DNA of 64,000 nt from Nocardioides rubriscoriae (GTDB taxonomy: Bacteria; Actinomycetota; Actinomycetes; Propionibacteriales; Nocardioidaceae): NCBI RefSeq assembly GCF_008087085.1, contig NZ_VIYJ01000009.1, positions 124,001 to 188,000 on the forward strand, read 5' to 3'. The notes under the pieces were generated by a model. The model ran no database searches and was not told the DNA's origin. It was given only the letters and a program-made list of their open reading frames with translations. Every line of letters begins with the position of its first letter. Position 1 is the first letter of the stretch. The position numbers and the translations under genes were made by a program. Below, piece after piece: positions 43,105 through 50,354 of the stretch.

Positions 43105-43671
43105 ATGTCCGAGTTCGACGCCGCCACCACCGCCATCGCCGACATCACCGGCGACTACACCATCGACCCCGCCCACACCCGTCTCGGCTTCGTGGCCCGC
43201 CACGCCATGGTCACCAAGGTCCGTGGCACCTTCCCCTCGTTCTCCGGCACCGCCCACGTCGACACCGCCGACCCGGCCGCGTCGAGGGTCGACCTGAGCA
43301 TCGACGCCGCCAGCGTGACGACCGGCAACGCCGACCGCGACGGCCACCTGCAGAGCAACGACTTCTTCGGCGCCTCCGAGCACCCGCAGATCACCTTCTC
43401 CTCCACGCAGGTCACCCGCGACGGCGCGACCTGGACGATCACGGGCGACCTCACCATCAAGGGCACCACCCGCTCGGTCACCATCGACTTCGACGAGGTC
43501 GGCTCGGCCCAGGACCCCTTCGCCAACACCCGGGTGGGCTTCGAGGGCGGCGTCACCGTCAACCGCAGCGACTGGGGCCTGACGTTCAACGCGGCGCTCG
43601 AGACCGGGGGCGTCCTGGTCTCGGAGAAGATCAAGCTCGAGTTCGACATCTCCGCGATCCGCAACGCCTGA
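43105..43671 (+). CDS. YceI family protein
   Basis: A 188-residue lipocalin-like protein. GDYTIDPAHTRLGFVARHAMVTKVRGTFPSF is the YceI N-terminus; VDLSIDAASVTTGNADRDGHL and FFGASEHPQITF follow. The fold binds isoprenoids such as polyprenyl quinones. No signal peptide, so it is cytoplasmic. AGGAG precedes ATG 43105. Repression through the palindrome at 43066-43081 is likely; no MarR gene is in view. Confidence 0.92.
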   Translation: MSEFDAATTAIADITGDYTIDPAHTRLGFVARHAMVTKVRGTFPSFSGTAHVDTADPAASRVDLSIDAASVTTGNADRDGHLQSNDFFGASEHPQITFSSTQVTRDGATWTITGDLTIKGTTRSVTIDFDEVGSAQDPFANTRVGFEGGVTVNRSDWGLTFNAALETGGVLVSEKIKLEFDISAIRNA

Positions 43672-43683
43672 CCCGCACCTCCC

Positions 43684-43720
43684 GACGAGGCCGCGACCAC
43701 AATGGGGTCGCGGCCTCGTC
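43684..43720 (+). terminator. Hairpin after yceI
   Basis: 15-base arms (43684-43698 and 43706-43720) with a 7-base loop, 12 bases after the yceI stop. No T-run. Its position means the following GNAT gene must start downstream of 43720. Confidence 0.8.
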
Positions 43721-43743
43721 GCGTCGCTGCCAGGCTCGGCCGC

Positions 43744-44685
43744 GTGGATGACGTGACCGACGTACGACGGGCCGAGCTGCCCGCAGGCCTCAGCACCCGG
43801 CCCCTCGACCCCAGCGACGCGACCGCGGTCTTCGAGACGATCGCGGCCCAGGAGCGCCACGATCTCGGCACGGTCGAGATCGAGGAGGCCGACATCGTCG
43901 GCGACTGGCAGCGCCCCAGCTTCGACGTCGCCGCCAGCACGGTCGGGGTGTTCGACGGCGACCTCATGGTCGGCTACGCGGAGTTCTCCGGGCCCGACCG
44001 GGGTGACGCCGCCGTCCGCCCCGAGCACCGCGGCCGGGGCATCGGCACGTGGCTGGCCCGGTGGATGCAGGACCTCGCGCGTTCGCGGGGGGCCGCGCTC
44101 GTCGGGATGCCGGTGCCCGAGCACTCGGCCGGCGACCGGCTGCTCGCCGCCCTGGGCTACCACGTCCGGTGGAACAGCTGGGTGCTCAAGCTGCCCGTCG
44201 GCGCGGTGGTCCCCGAGCGCCCCCTGCCCGCGGGGTACGCCGTGCGCGCGGCCGAGCCGCCGGAGTACGAGCAGGCCCACACCGTCGTCGAGGACGCCTT
44301 CCTGGAGTGGTCGGTGCGGCCCCGCGAGTCCTACGACGACTTCGCGGCCACCACGGTGCTGCGGCCCGGCTTCGCGCCGTGGCAGCTGCGCGTCGTGACC
44401 GACGCCGACGCACAAGTCGTGGCCACCGCGATCGTCATGCTCACCGACGAGGTGGACGCGGCCCGGGAGGCGTTCATCGCCCGGCTCGCCACCCGCTCCG
44501 ACCAGCGCGGCCGGGGCCTGGCCCAGGCCCTGATGGTCGACGCCTTCGCGGTCGCGCGCGCCCACGGCGCCCTGGTCTGCGGGCTGTCGACCGACAGCCG
44601 GACCGGCGCGCTCGGCCTCTACGAGAAGGTCGGGATGCAGGTCACCTCCACCTGGGTCAACCGGGCGATCGCCCTCGCCGGCTAG
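43744..44685 (+). CDS. GNAT-family acetyltransferase with two GNAT domains
   Basis: A 313-residue protein with tandem GNAT folds, as in mycothiol-synthase-like enzymes. The N-terminal domain has DAAVRPEHRGRGIGTWLARW; the C-terminal has ARLATRSDQRGRGLAQALMVDAF, both acetyl-CoA loops (Q/RxxGxG/A). The substrate is unknown. It starts at GTG 43744 (GTG 43753 possible); the ATG at 43702 lies in the yceI terminator loop and is rejected. It overlaps the convergent receiver gene by four bases. Confidence 0.87.
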   Translation: MDDVTDVRRAELPAGLSTRPLDPSDATAVFETIAAQERHDLGTVEIEEADIVGDWQRPSFDVAASTVGVFDGDLMVGYAEFSGPDRGDAAVRPEHRGRGIGTWLARWMQDLARSRGAALVGMPVPEHSAGDRLLAALGYHVRWNSWVLKLPVGAVVPERPLPAGYAVRAAEPPEYEQAHTVVEDAFLEWSVRPRESYDDFAATTVLRPGFAPWQLRVVTDADAQVVATAIVMLTDEVDAAREAFIARLATRSDQRGRGLAQALMVDAFAVARAHGALVCGLSTDSRTGALGLYEKVGMQVTSTWVNRAIALAG

Positions 44686-45080
44686 CCCGAGGTGGACCGG
44701 ACCGGGAACGGCCCGGTGTCGTCGAGCAGCCGGGCCATGGCGGGCAGCAGGGTCTGCGTGAGCCGGCTCTTCTCCAGGTAGCCCACGGCGCCGGCGTCGA
44801 GCGCGGCCTGGCGCATCGACTCGCCGGGGAAGGCGCTGAGCATGATGACGGCGACGTGGGGGGCGCTCTGGCAGATCAGCGGGAGCGCCTCGAGGCCGTC
44901 CATCACGGGCATGGCGGCGTCGAGCAGCACGACGTCGGGCATGACCTCCTTGACCATCTCGAGGGCGGCCCGACCGTTGTCGGCCTCGCCGACCAGCTCG
45001 AACCCCGGCCCGCCCCGGGTGATCAGGATGCTGAGCAGCTCGCGCATGTCCTCGGAGTCGTCGACGACCAGGATCCTCAC
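44682..45080 (-). CDS. Single-domain CheY-like response regulator (photoreceptor operon)
   Basis: A 132-residue receiver with no output domain. ILVVDDSEDMREL has the acidic pair, Asp54 in VVLLDAAMPVMDG is the phospho-acceptor, the Ser is in VIMLSAFPGE and the lysine in GYLEKSRL. It probably passes a signal by binding a partner. The start is GTG 45080, sharing GTGA with the PAS protein stop. It is third in an operon behind a photoactive-yellow-protein homologue. Confidence 0.9.
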   Translation of the reverse strand: MRILVVDDSEDMRELLSILITRGGPGFELVGEADNGRAALEMVKEVMPDVVLLDAAMPVMDGLEALPLICQSAPHVAVIMLSAFPGESMRQAALDAGAVGYLEKSRLTQTLLPAMARLLDDTGPFPVRSTSG

Positions 45081-45673
45081 GGCTCCACCGCCTCTGCGAC
45101 CGGCTCTGCGGCGTCCCTCCTGCGTACGACGCCGGCAGCGGCTCCGCCGGCCTGGGCCAGCTGCTCCCCGATCCACCGGCGGCCCGCGGCCGAGGCTGAG
45201 GACACCAGCTCGGCGGCCCGGTCGGGGCGACCGAGCCCGAACGCCGTCTCGGCGGCGACCAGGCTCTGCACGATCTGGTCGTTGACCTCCAGCGCACGCA
45301 CCCGCTCGCGACGCACCAGCTCCTGCTCGCGGTCGGCGTCGAGCACGACGAACATCAGCCGTCCCGGCTCGACGCGCACGGCGAGCAGCTCGACCCAGGT
45401 GGCCTGCTCGGCGTTGGTGCAGGCGGTGAACCGGCGCCCTGCGCCGATCGGCCCCAGCGCGGTGCGCTCGCGCGTCAGGGCCGACAGCAGCTCGGGGCTG
45501 AGCCGCTCGAGCACGGGGAGCAGGTCCGACAGGTCGTCGTTGCCGAGCACGGGGGCCAGCAGCCGCGCCGCGGCGGGGTTGACGAGGGTGACGTGGGCCG
45601 CCTCGTCGGTCTCGACCAGCCCGACCGGGCACTGGTAGAAGAACTGCAGGAGGTCGGAGTAGGACACGGCCAT
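45077..45673 (-). CDS. PAS-domain protein with DHp-like helix lacking the phospho-histidine
   Basis: A 198-residue protein. Residues 5-110 form a PAS domain (LLQFFYQCPVGLVETDEAAHVTLVNPAAARLL). Residues 115-175 form helices: ERVRALEVNDQIVQSLVAA resembles the H-box helix of HisKA_3 kinases (ER...ELHDxVxQ), but the histidine is Asn131 and there is no ATPase domain. It could be a dimerising adaptor between the PYP-like protein and the receiver. ATG 45673 lies one base after the stop of the upstream gene. Confidence 0.78.
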   Translation of the reverse strand: MAVSYSDLLQFFYQCPVGLVETDEAAHVTLVNPAAARLLAPVLGNDDLSDLLPVLERLSPELLSALTRERTALGPIGAGRRFTACTNAEQATWVELLAVRVEPGRLMFVVLDADREQELVRRERVRALEVNDQIVQSLVAAETAFGLGRPDRAAELVSSASAAGRRWIGEQLAQAGGAAAGVVRRRDAAEPVAEAVEP

Positions 45674-45674
45674 G

Positions 45675-46067
45675 TCACCGCGGCCGGATCGCCATGTAAC
45701 GCCGCGGTGCACCTGCTTCCCCGAGAAGTCTGAGGCGGACCGGCGTCGGGGACATCCTGAAGGTGAACACGTAGTCGAGCTGCTCGTCGAGGTGCGGCTC
45801 GTCGGTGTAGCGCTGCGCGACGAGGTAGTTGTTGGTGCACGGGGCCACGTCGATGAAGAGGTCGCGCTGCAGCACCCGCTCGGGCGCGATGCCGGCCCGG
45901 TCGGACTCGTAGCGGTTGTAGCCCACGACGCGGTTGTCGAGGTCGAAGGCGATCACCCCGAACGGCACGGCGTCCAGGTCGGGCAGGCTGAGCGCGTCGA
46001 GCCGCTCCCGGAGGTCGGGGGCGTCGAACTCCAGGTCCACGTGATGCGGTGCCGACCGTGGTGTCAT
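45675..46067 (-). CDS. Photoactive-yellow-protein homologue
   Basis: A 130-residue PAS-fold protein co-linear with PYP of Halorhodospira halophila over nearly the whole length. PFGVIAFD, GYNRYESD, FIDVAPCTNN and FTFRMSPTPVRLRL match. The chromophore-site residues are kept: Tyr50 (Y42), Glu54 (E46) and the cysteine Cys77 (C69) that holds p-coumaric acid. Thr50 is Ala and Arg52 is Ile, which would change colour or kinetics. No tyrosine ammonia lyase or coumarate ligase is in the window. TACGTT six bases before ATG 46067 implies a leaderless mRNA. Confidence 0.8.
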   Translation of the reverse strand: MTPRSAPHHVDLEFDAPDLRERLDALSLPDLDAVPFGVIAFDLDNRVVGYNRYESDRAGIAPERVLQRDLFIDVAPCTNNYLVAQRYTDEPHLDEQLDYVFTFRMSPTPVRLRLLGEAGAPRRYMAIRPR

Positions 46068-46073
46068 CCTGCC

Positions 46074-46103
46074 AACGTAGGGACCAGGCGACCCGCGGGG
46101 CAA
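46074..46103 (-). promoter_or_regulatory. Promoter of the PYP operon
   Basis: TTGCCC (46103-46098), an 18-base spacer and TACGTT (46079-46074), six bases from the start codon of the PYP homologue. The best -35/-10 pair seen in the window. Confidence 0.65.
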
Positions 46104-46117
46104 GGCCGAAGGTCCTG

Positions 46118-46795
46118 TCAGCCGCCTGTCGTCGTGCCGGGCCCGACCAGGACGACCGACCGGTCGAGCTCGATCGTGGTCACCACGTCGGTCACCGAGG
46201 GCCGCGCCGGCGTCGAGGAGAACCCGAAGCGCGGTGGCGGGTCGACCGGCGCGAGCCCGCCGAGATCGGCGCCGTCGAACCGGCCGGAGGCCGCCACGAG
46301 GCGGCGGTTGCCGGTGGCGCCGTACCACTCGCGGCGGTCGCGGGTCTCGCCCCGCGTGCGTACGCCGTCGAGCACGGCCCTGGCCACGACGTCGGTCGTC
46401 GCGCACCACCAGGGCGCCTCGGCGACCGCGCGAGGCACGAGCCCCAGCAGGCGACCGAGCGCGCTCGGGCCGCCGACCCCGACGTCGAGGTGGAGGGAGT
46501 CGCTGCGCACCCGCCAGCCGTGCGGGTCGACCCGCACGTCGAACCGCTCGAGGCGGATCTCGTCGAACTCGTAGGTCGCGGCGACCAGGCGGGCCACGTC
46601 GGGGTGGGGGGCCAGCAGCAGGCGGTGGCCGTCGGGACGCTCGACCATCGCGTCGGCGAAGGCGCCCAGGGGACTGTCGAGCCACCGACCGACCACGATG
46701 CGGGTGCCGCTGGTGGTGCCGACGCCGGCGATCTGGCCGCGGAAGCGGATCCGGTGGCGGTCGGGGGACGGGGGCACGGGCTCAAGGAGTAGCAC
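46118..46795 (-). CDS. Conserved hypothetical protein
   Basis: A 225-residue soluble protein of a type seen in actinobacteria without a known function: RHRIRFRGQIAGVGTTSGTRIVVGRWLDSPLGAFADAMVE, then HRLLLAPHPDVARLVAATYEFDEIR and EAPWWCATTDVVARAVLDGVRTRG. No catalytic motif is recognised. The start is GTG 46795 (GTG 46777 possible). It lies upstream of the PYP operon on the same strand, 50 bases apart; a direct regulator repeat is 20 bases upstream of its start. Confidence 0.72.
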   Translation of the reverse strand: MLLLEPVPPSPDRHRIRFRGQIAGVGTTSGTRIVVGRWLDSPLGAFADAMVERPDGHRLLLAPHPDVARLVAATYEFDEIRLERFDVRVDPHGWRVRSDSLHLDVGVGGPSALGRLLGLVPRAVAEAPWWCATTDVVARAVLDGVRTRGETRDRREWYGATGNRRLVAASGRFDGADLGGLAPVDPPPRFGFSSTPARPSVTDVVTTIELDRSVVLVGPGTTTGG

Positions 46796-46814
46796 AGCCG
46801 TCCGCCCGCTCAGG

Positions 46815-46871
46815 TCGGGACGAAGTCGGGACGCGTCACCGGGCCCTCGCGGGCGCGCCCGGTCCTAGCGT
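46815..46871 (+). promoter_or_regulatory. Paired TCGGGACG sites and leaderless promoter of CARDB-like gene
   Basis: TCGGGACG occurs twice, 11 bases apart (46815-46822, 46826-46833). A -10 TAGCGT (46866-46871) lies 32 bases on and seven bases before GTG 46879. No -35 consensus is seen, which suggests activator dependence. The same layout occurs at 50256-50347. Confidence 0.68.
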
Positions 46872-46878
46872 GGACGAC

Positions 46879-48297
46879 GTGACCCTGACACCCGGCCACC
46901 CCTCCCGGCCGACGGCGCGGCGGCGACGCGGCCTGCTCGTCGTCCTGGCCCTGGCCCTCGCCGCGACTCCCCTCTCCCTGGTCCCGCTCTCGCCCGGCAC
47001 CGCCGCCGCCCCGGCCCGCGCCGACCTGCGCGTCGCCTCCGTGGCGCGCGGCTCCTTCGTGGCCCAGCGCGGCGAGCGCTTCTCCACCTCGGCGGTCGTC
47101 GTCAACCGCGGCCGGCGCTCCGCACCCCCCACCCGGGTCGGCGTGCTGCTGTCGCGCAACGCGACCCGCGGCTCGGGCGACCGCTTCCTGACCGGGGCGA
47201 AGGTCGCGGGTCTCGACCCCGGCCAGCGGCGTACCCGGGCGGTCGGTGGCCGGTTGCCCGCGAGCCTGGCCACCGGGGTCTGGCGGCTGCTGGTCTGCGC
47301 CGACGTCGACAGCGACGTGCGGGAGTCCAGCGAGACCGACAACTGCGCGGTGTGGCGCACGTTCACGATCAGCTCGGCCTCGACACCCCCTCCGACCCCG
47401 CCGCCCGCGGGTCCCTCCGGCGGCGCCGCCGCGGTCTGCGGCGGCGACGTGGTGCCCTACCCGCAGGGCACCACCCCACCGGCCGGCGTGCGGTTCGAGG
47501 TCGGCCCGTCCGACGACGCCGGGGTCGTCGACGTGCCGGCCGACCCGGTGGGCAGCGAGTTCACCTACATCGACGAGTACCAGCAGACCATCGTCACCGT
47601 GACCAACGTCGGCACCGCGCAGGCCTACGGGGTCACCGTGCAGGCCCTGCCGTGCCCGGCGGGCGGCTCCCCGGGGTGGGGGCAGCTGTCGGCGTGGACC
47701 GGCGACGTGCCCCAGGCGGAGCAGTGCACGCCGTCGCTGCCGGCCGCGGCGTCGTGCCGGGTCTCCGTCTACGCGCACGACGTGCGTCTGGGCGGGGTGC
47801 GCCCGGGCTACCTGCGCGTCATCGGGTCCACCGACGTGCTCGCGGTCTTCCCGGTCCGGGTGACCGCCACCAGTCGCGGGTTCATGGCCCTGTCCGACTT
47901 CCCCGGCAGCGACGACCTGCTCGGCAACGCCCCCGGGGCGCACCTCCGCGTGCTGCTGCGCGCCACCAACGTGGGCGACCGCGACGCCGTGCCGACGTTC
48001 GAGTTCGACGAGTCCGCCGGCACCCCCGACGGCGTCTTCTCGCTCGACTCGTCGTGGGACGCCCCCGAGGGGGAGCACCGCTGCGACCCGATGTTCTCCG
48101 CGGCCTCGCAGACGTGGATCGGGGCGCTCTCGCCGGGCACCTCGTGCATCGTGGCGATCGACGTCTGCTCGAGCCAGTCGTCGGTCGACTGGCGCACCGA
48201 CGTGGTGGCCCGGCTGCCCGGCGACAGCCTCGCCCGCTCGCAGGTGCGCAGCCTGCACTTCACCACCGTGAGCGGCGGCGACCCGGTGGGGTGCTGA
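46879..48297 (+). CDS. Secreted protein with CARDB-like beta domains
   Basis: A 472-residue exported protein. Signal peptide (about 15-48), a CARDB-like domain (about 50-165: ADLRVASVARGSF, ADVDSDVRESSETDN), a Pro-rich linker and further immunoglobulin-like beta domains with several cysteines (TVTNVGTAQAYGVTVQALPC, LRATNVGDRDAVP). It is probably a surface adhesive or structural protein. GTG 46879 is preferred because TAGCGT sits seven bases before it. It shares its promoter layout with the regulator and beta-propeller genes that follow. Confidence 0.78.
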   Translation: MTLTPGHPSRPTARRRRGLLVVLALALAATPLSLVPLSPGTAAAPARADLRVASVARGSFVAQRGERFSTSAVVVNRGRRSAPPTRVGVLLSRNATRGSGDRFLTGAKVAGLDPGQRRTRAVGGRLPASLATGVWRLLVCADVDSDVRESSETDNCAVWRTFTISSASTPPPTPPPAGPSGGAAAVCGGDVVPYPQGTTPPAGVRFEVGPSDDAGVVDVPADPVGSEFTYIDEYQQTIVTVTNVGTAQAYGVTVQALPCPAGGSPGWGQLSAWTGDVPQAEQCTPSLPAAASCRVSVYAHDVRLGGVRPGYLRVIGSTDVLAVFPVRVTATSRGFMALSDFPGSDDLLGNAPGAHLRVLLRATNVGDRDAVPTFEFDESAGTPDGVFSLDSSWDAPEGEHRCDPMFSAASQTWIGALSPGTSCIVAIDVCSSQSSVDWRTDVVARLPGDSLARSQVRSLHFTTVSGGDPVGC

Positions 48298-48304
48298 CCG
48301 ACCG

Positions 48305-50248
48305 TCAGGTCGCGGCGACGAGGGTCGCCGCGACCCGTTCGGTCGCCTCGGCGAGACGCCGGTAGTAGGTCGTGCGGCTGAGGTGGAGCTCGCGCATCGC
48401 CACTGCGGGCCCGCCGACCTCGTCGAGGTAGCCCCGCACCACCGTGGCCCGCAGCAGCCGCTCGTCGGCCGAGTCGCCGAAGGTCGCCTCGACGGCGTCG
48501 AGCAGCGTCCGGCGCACCGACGCGACCCGCTCGGTGGGGGTCGCCCCGACCGCCCACGGGGTGTCGACCAGCGAGAGCGGCCGGTGGAAGGCGCGCAGGG
48601 CGCGGCGTACGGACTCGGGGTCGGGACGTCGTGACGGCGGCGCCGCACCGTCGACGGGGCGGGCGGACTCGAGCATGCGGTGGACGAACTCGCGGGTCGC
48701 GCCCACGACCCCGGTCGGGCCGTAGTCGATGACGTAGCCGCGCACCGCGATCTCACCGCCGATGCCGTCGGGGACGTCGAGCCCGGGCTCGGGCACGCCG
48801 CCGAACGCCGCGACCTGTCCGGCCGGGCCCCCGGCGACCGCCTCGTGGGCCGCCCGGTCGTCGTGGCCGATGTAGGCCGCGCGCAGCGCGGTGACCCCGG
48901 CGCGCACCAGCATGGCGACGTTGCCGATGGCCAGCAGGGCCAGCCAGTCGTCGGGGTCGGCCGGCAGGACGACGTCGGGCAGGAACACGACCCGGTCGTC
49001 GGGCACGTGCTCGGCGGCGTAGGCCGTCCACCGGTCCAGGACGGCGTCGCCCCCGGGCAGCGTCGGGAGCAGGCGCGGGGTCGCCCACAACGCGAGCGCG
49101 GCGAGCCGCTCACCGTCGCGCACGACGATGATGTGCTCGGGCGCGTGCCGCATCCAGCGGTGGAAGCGGTCCACGGCCGGGTCGTCTGGCCCGAGGTGGG
49201 TCGCGACGGCGTCGAAGTCGGCCTCGCGCACGCGGTCGACCGAGAAGCGCGACAGTGCCTCGCGCACGAAGGTCCCGATCCCGGTGTCGACGAGGTCCTG
49301 CATGTCGGCCAGCAGGTGCGGCTCGGTCGTGACTGCGCGCTCGGCGAGGTGGTCGACGATGCGCAGCCGCAGCGTGCGGTCGTACTCCGGCTCGTGGGCC
49401 TTGAGCTCGGCCTGCAGCAGCCGGCGTACGCGGTCGTGGAGCGTCACGGCCCGCCCCAGCGGCTCGGAGAACGACAGCCCGCGCACCCAGGCCTCGGCAG
49501 CAGGGCCGTCGACCCCGGGCAGGGCGGCGGCGAGGAGCCGCGCGTCGACGGCCGGAGCGATGGCCGCGACCGCGAGCACGTCACGGTCGGCACCGGCGAG
49601 CTCAGCCTCGGTGAGGTGGTCGAGCAGCGCCCGGTCGAGCTCGGTCGGCTCCAGGGACCCGCCGCGGATGGCGGCGGAGGTGGCGGCCAGGTCGAGCGCG
49701 AGCGGGAGGCCGTCGGCCCAGGCGACGATCGCCTCACGGACCGGCGCCGCGTCGACGCCGCGCAGCCGCAGCACCCGGTCGGCCTCCTGGTCGGTGAACG
49801 GGGGTACGGCGAGCACGGTCACCACCGCGGCGAGCGGGCCCGTGGTCCAGGCGGGGTCGGGCGCGTGTCGCCCGGCGACCACGACACGGACGTCGCCGTC
49901 GAGGCCGGGCAGCACCCGGTCGCGCAGGTGCGGCCCCAGCGAGGCCAGCTGCTCGTAGGTGTCGATGACGACCAGGCTGCGCGGGGCCAGGCCGGCCAGC
50001 GCGGCGTCGAGGGCCGCCGGGTCGGGGGTCAGGTCGCGGCCGTCGACCACGCGGTGCGGCCGGTCGGCGGCCAGGCGCTGCGCGGCGCGGGTCAGCGCCG
50101 TCTTGCCGGTGCCGGCCGGGCCGTGGAGCAGCAGCACCCGGTGCGGGTCGTCGTCGGCCAGGAAGCGCTCGATGACGGGGTCGACGGCCGCGCGCGCCAG
50201 GTGGAGGGCGGCGTCACGGGAGCGCGCCAGCTCCCCCATGGAGGTCAC
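48305..50248 (-). CDS. AAA-ATPase transcriptional regulator with C-terminal helix-turn-helix
   Basis: A 647-residue regulator. P-loop LLLHGPAGTGKTALTR (about 40-55), Walker B SLVVIDTYEQL, then a STAND-like helical region, a middle domain and a C-terminal helix-turn-helix (EVGGPAVAMRELHLSRTTYYRRLAEATERV) of PucR/CdaR-like type. It probably senses a ligand and uses ATP binding to switch. GTG 50248 is preferred over ATG 50239, because TAGCGT (50261-50256) lies seven bases upstream, exactly as in the flanking gene. It likely controls itself and both secreted-protein neighbours. Confidence 0.85.
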   Translation of the reverse strand: MTSMGELARSRDAALHLARAAVDPVIERFLADDDPHRVLLLHGPAGTGKTALTRAAQRLAADRPHRVVDGRDLTPDPAALDAALAGLAPRSLVVIDTYEQLASLGPHLRDRVLPGLDGDVRVVVAGRHAPDPAWTTGPLAAVVTVLAVPPFTDQEADRVLRLRGVDAAPVREAIVAWADGLPLALDLAATSAAIRGGSLEPTELDRALLDHLTEAELAGADRDVLAVAAIAPAVDARLLAAALPGVDGPAAEAWVRGLSFSEPLGRAVTLHDRVRRLLQAELKAHEPEYDRTLRLRIVDHLAERAVTTEPHLLADMQDLVDTGIGTFVREALSRFSVDRVREADFDAVATHLGPDDPAVDRFHRWMRHAPEHIIVVRDGERLAALALWATPRLLPTLPGGDAVLDRWTAYAAEHVPDDRVVFLPDVVLPADPDDWLALLAIGNVAMLVRAGVTALRAAYIGHDDRAAHEAVAGGPAGQVAAFGGVPEPGLDVPDGIGGEIAVRGYVIDYGPTGVVGATREFVHRMLESARPVDGAAPPSRRPDPESVRRALRAFHRPLSLVDTPWAVGATPTERVASVRRTLLDAVEATFGDSADERLLRATVVRGYLDEVGGPAVAMRELHLSRTTYYRRLAEATERVAATLVAAT

Positions 50249-50255
50249 GGACGCA

Positions 50256-50347
50256 ACGCTAGTGGGACGAGCGAGGCCCGGGTGGGTGAGTTCGGGACGA
50301 ACTCGGGACGCACGCGCGGCCGGCGTCGGCCCGGCGGGCGGCAGGCT
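50256..50347. promoter_or_regulatory. Divergent promoters around paired TCGGGACG sites
   Basis: TCGGGACG at 50292-50299 and 50303-50310 (11-base period) lies midway between a leftward -10 TAGCGT (50261-50256, 30 bases away) and a rightward CAGGCT (50342-50347, 31 bases away). Both -10s end seven bases before their start codons. Confidence 0.68.
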
Positions 50348-50354
50348 GGACGCC

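Noticed and set aside
43702..43746. Start of the GNAT gene at ATG 43702
   Set aside because: That ATG lies in the loop of the yceI terminator hairpin; GTG 43744 gives the family N-terminus without it.
46815..46834. SARP-type binding site, because of the 11-base direct repeat
   Set aside because: SARP sites lie about 8 bases from the -10, while here the gap is 30-32 bases, and no SARP gene is present.
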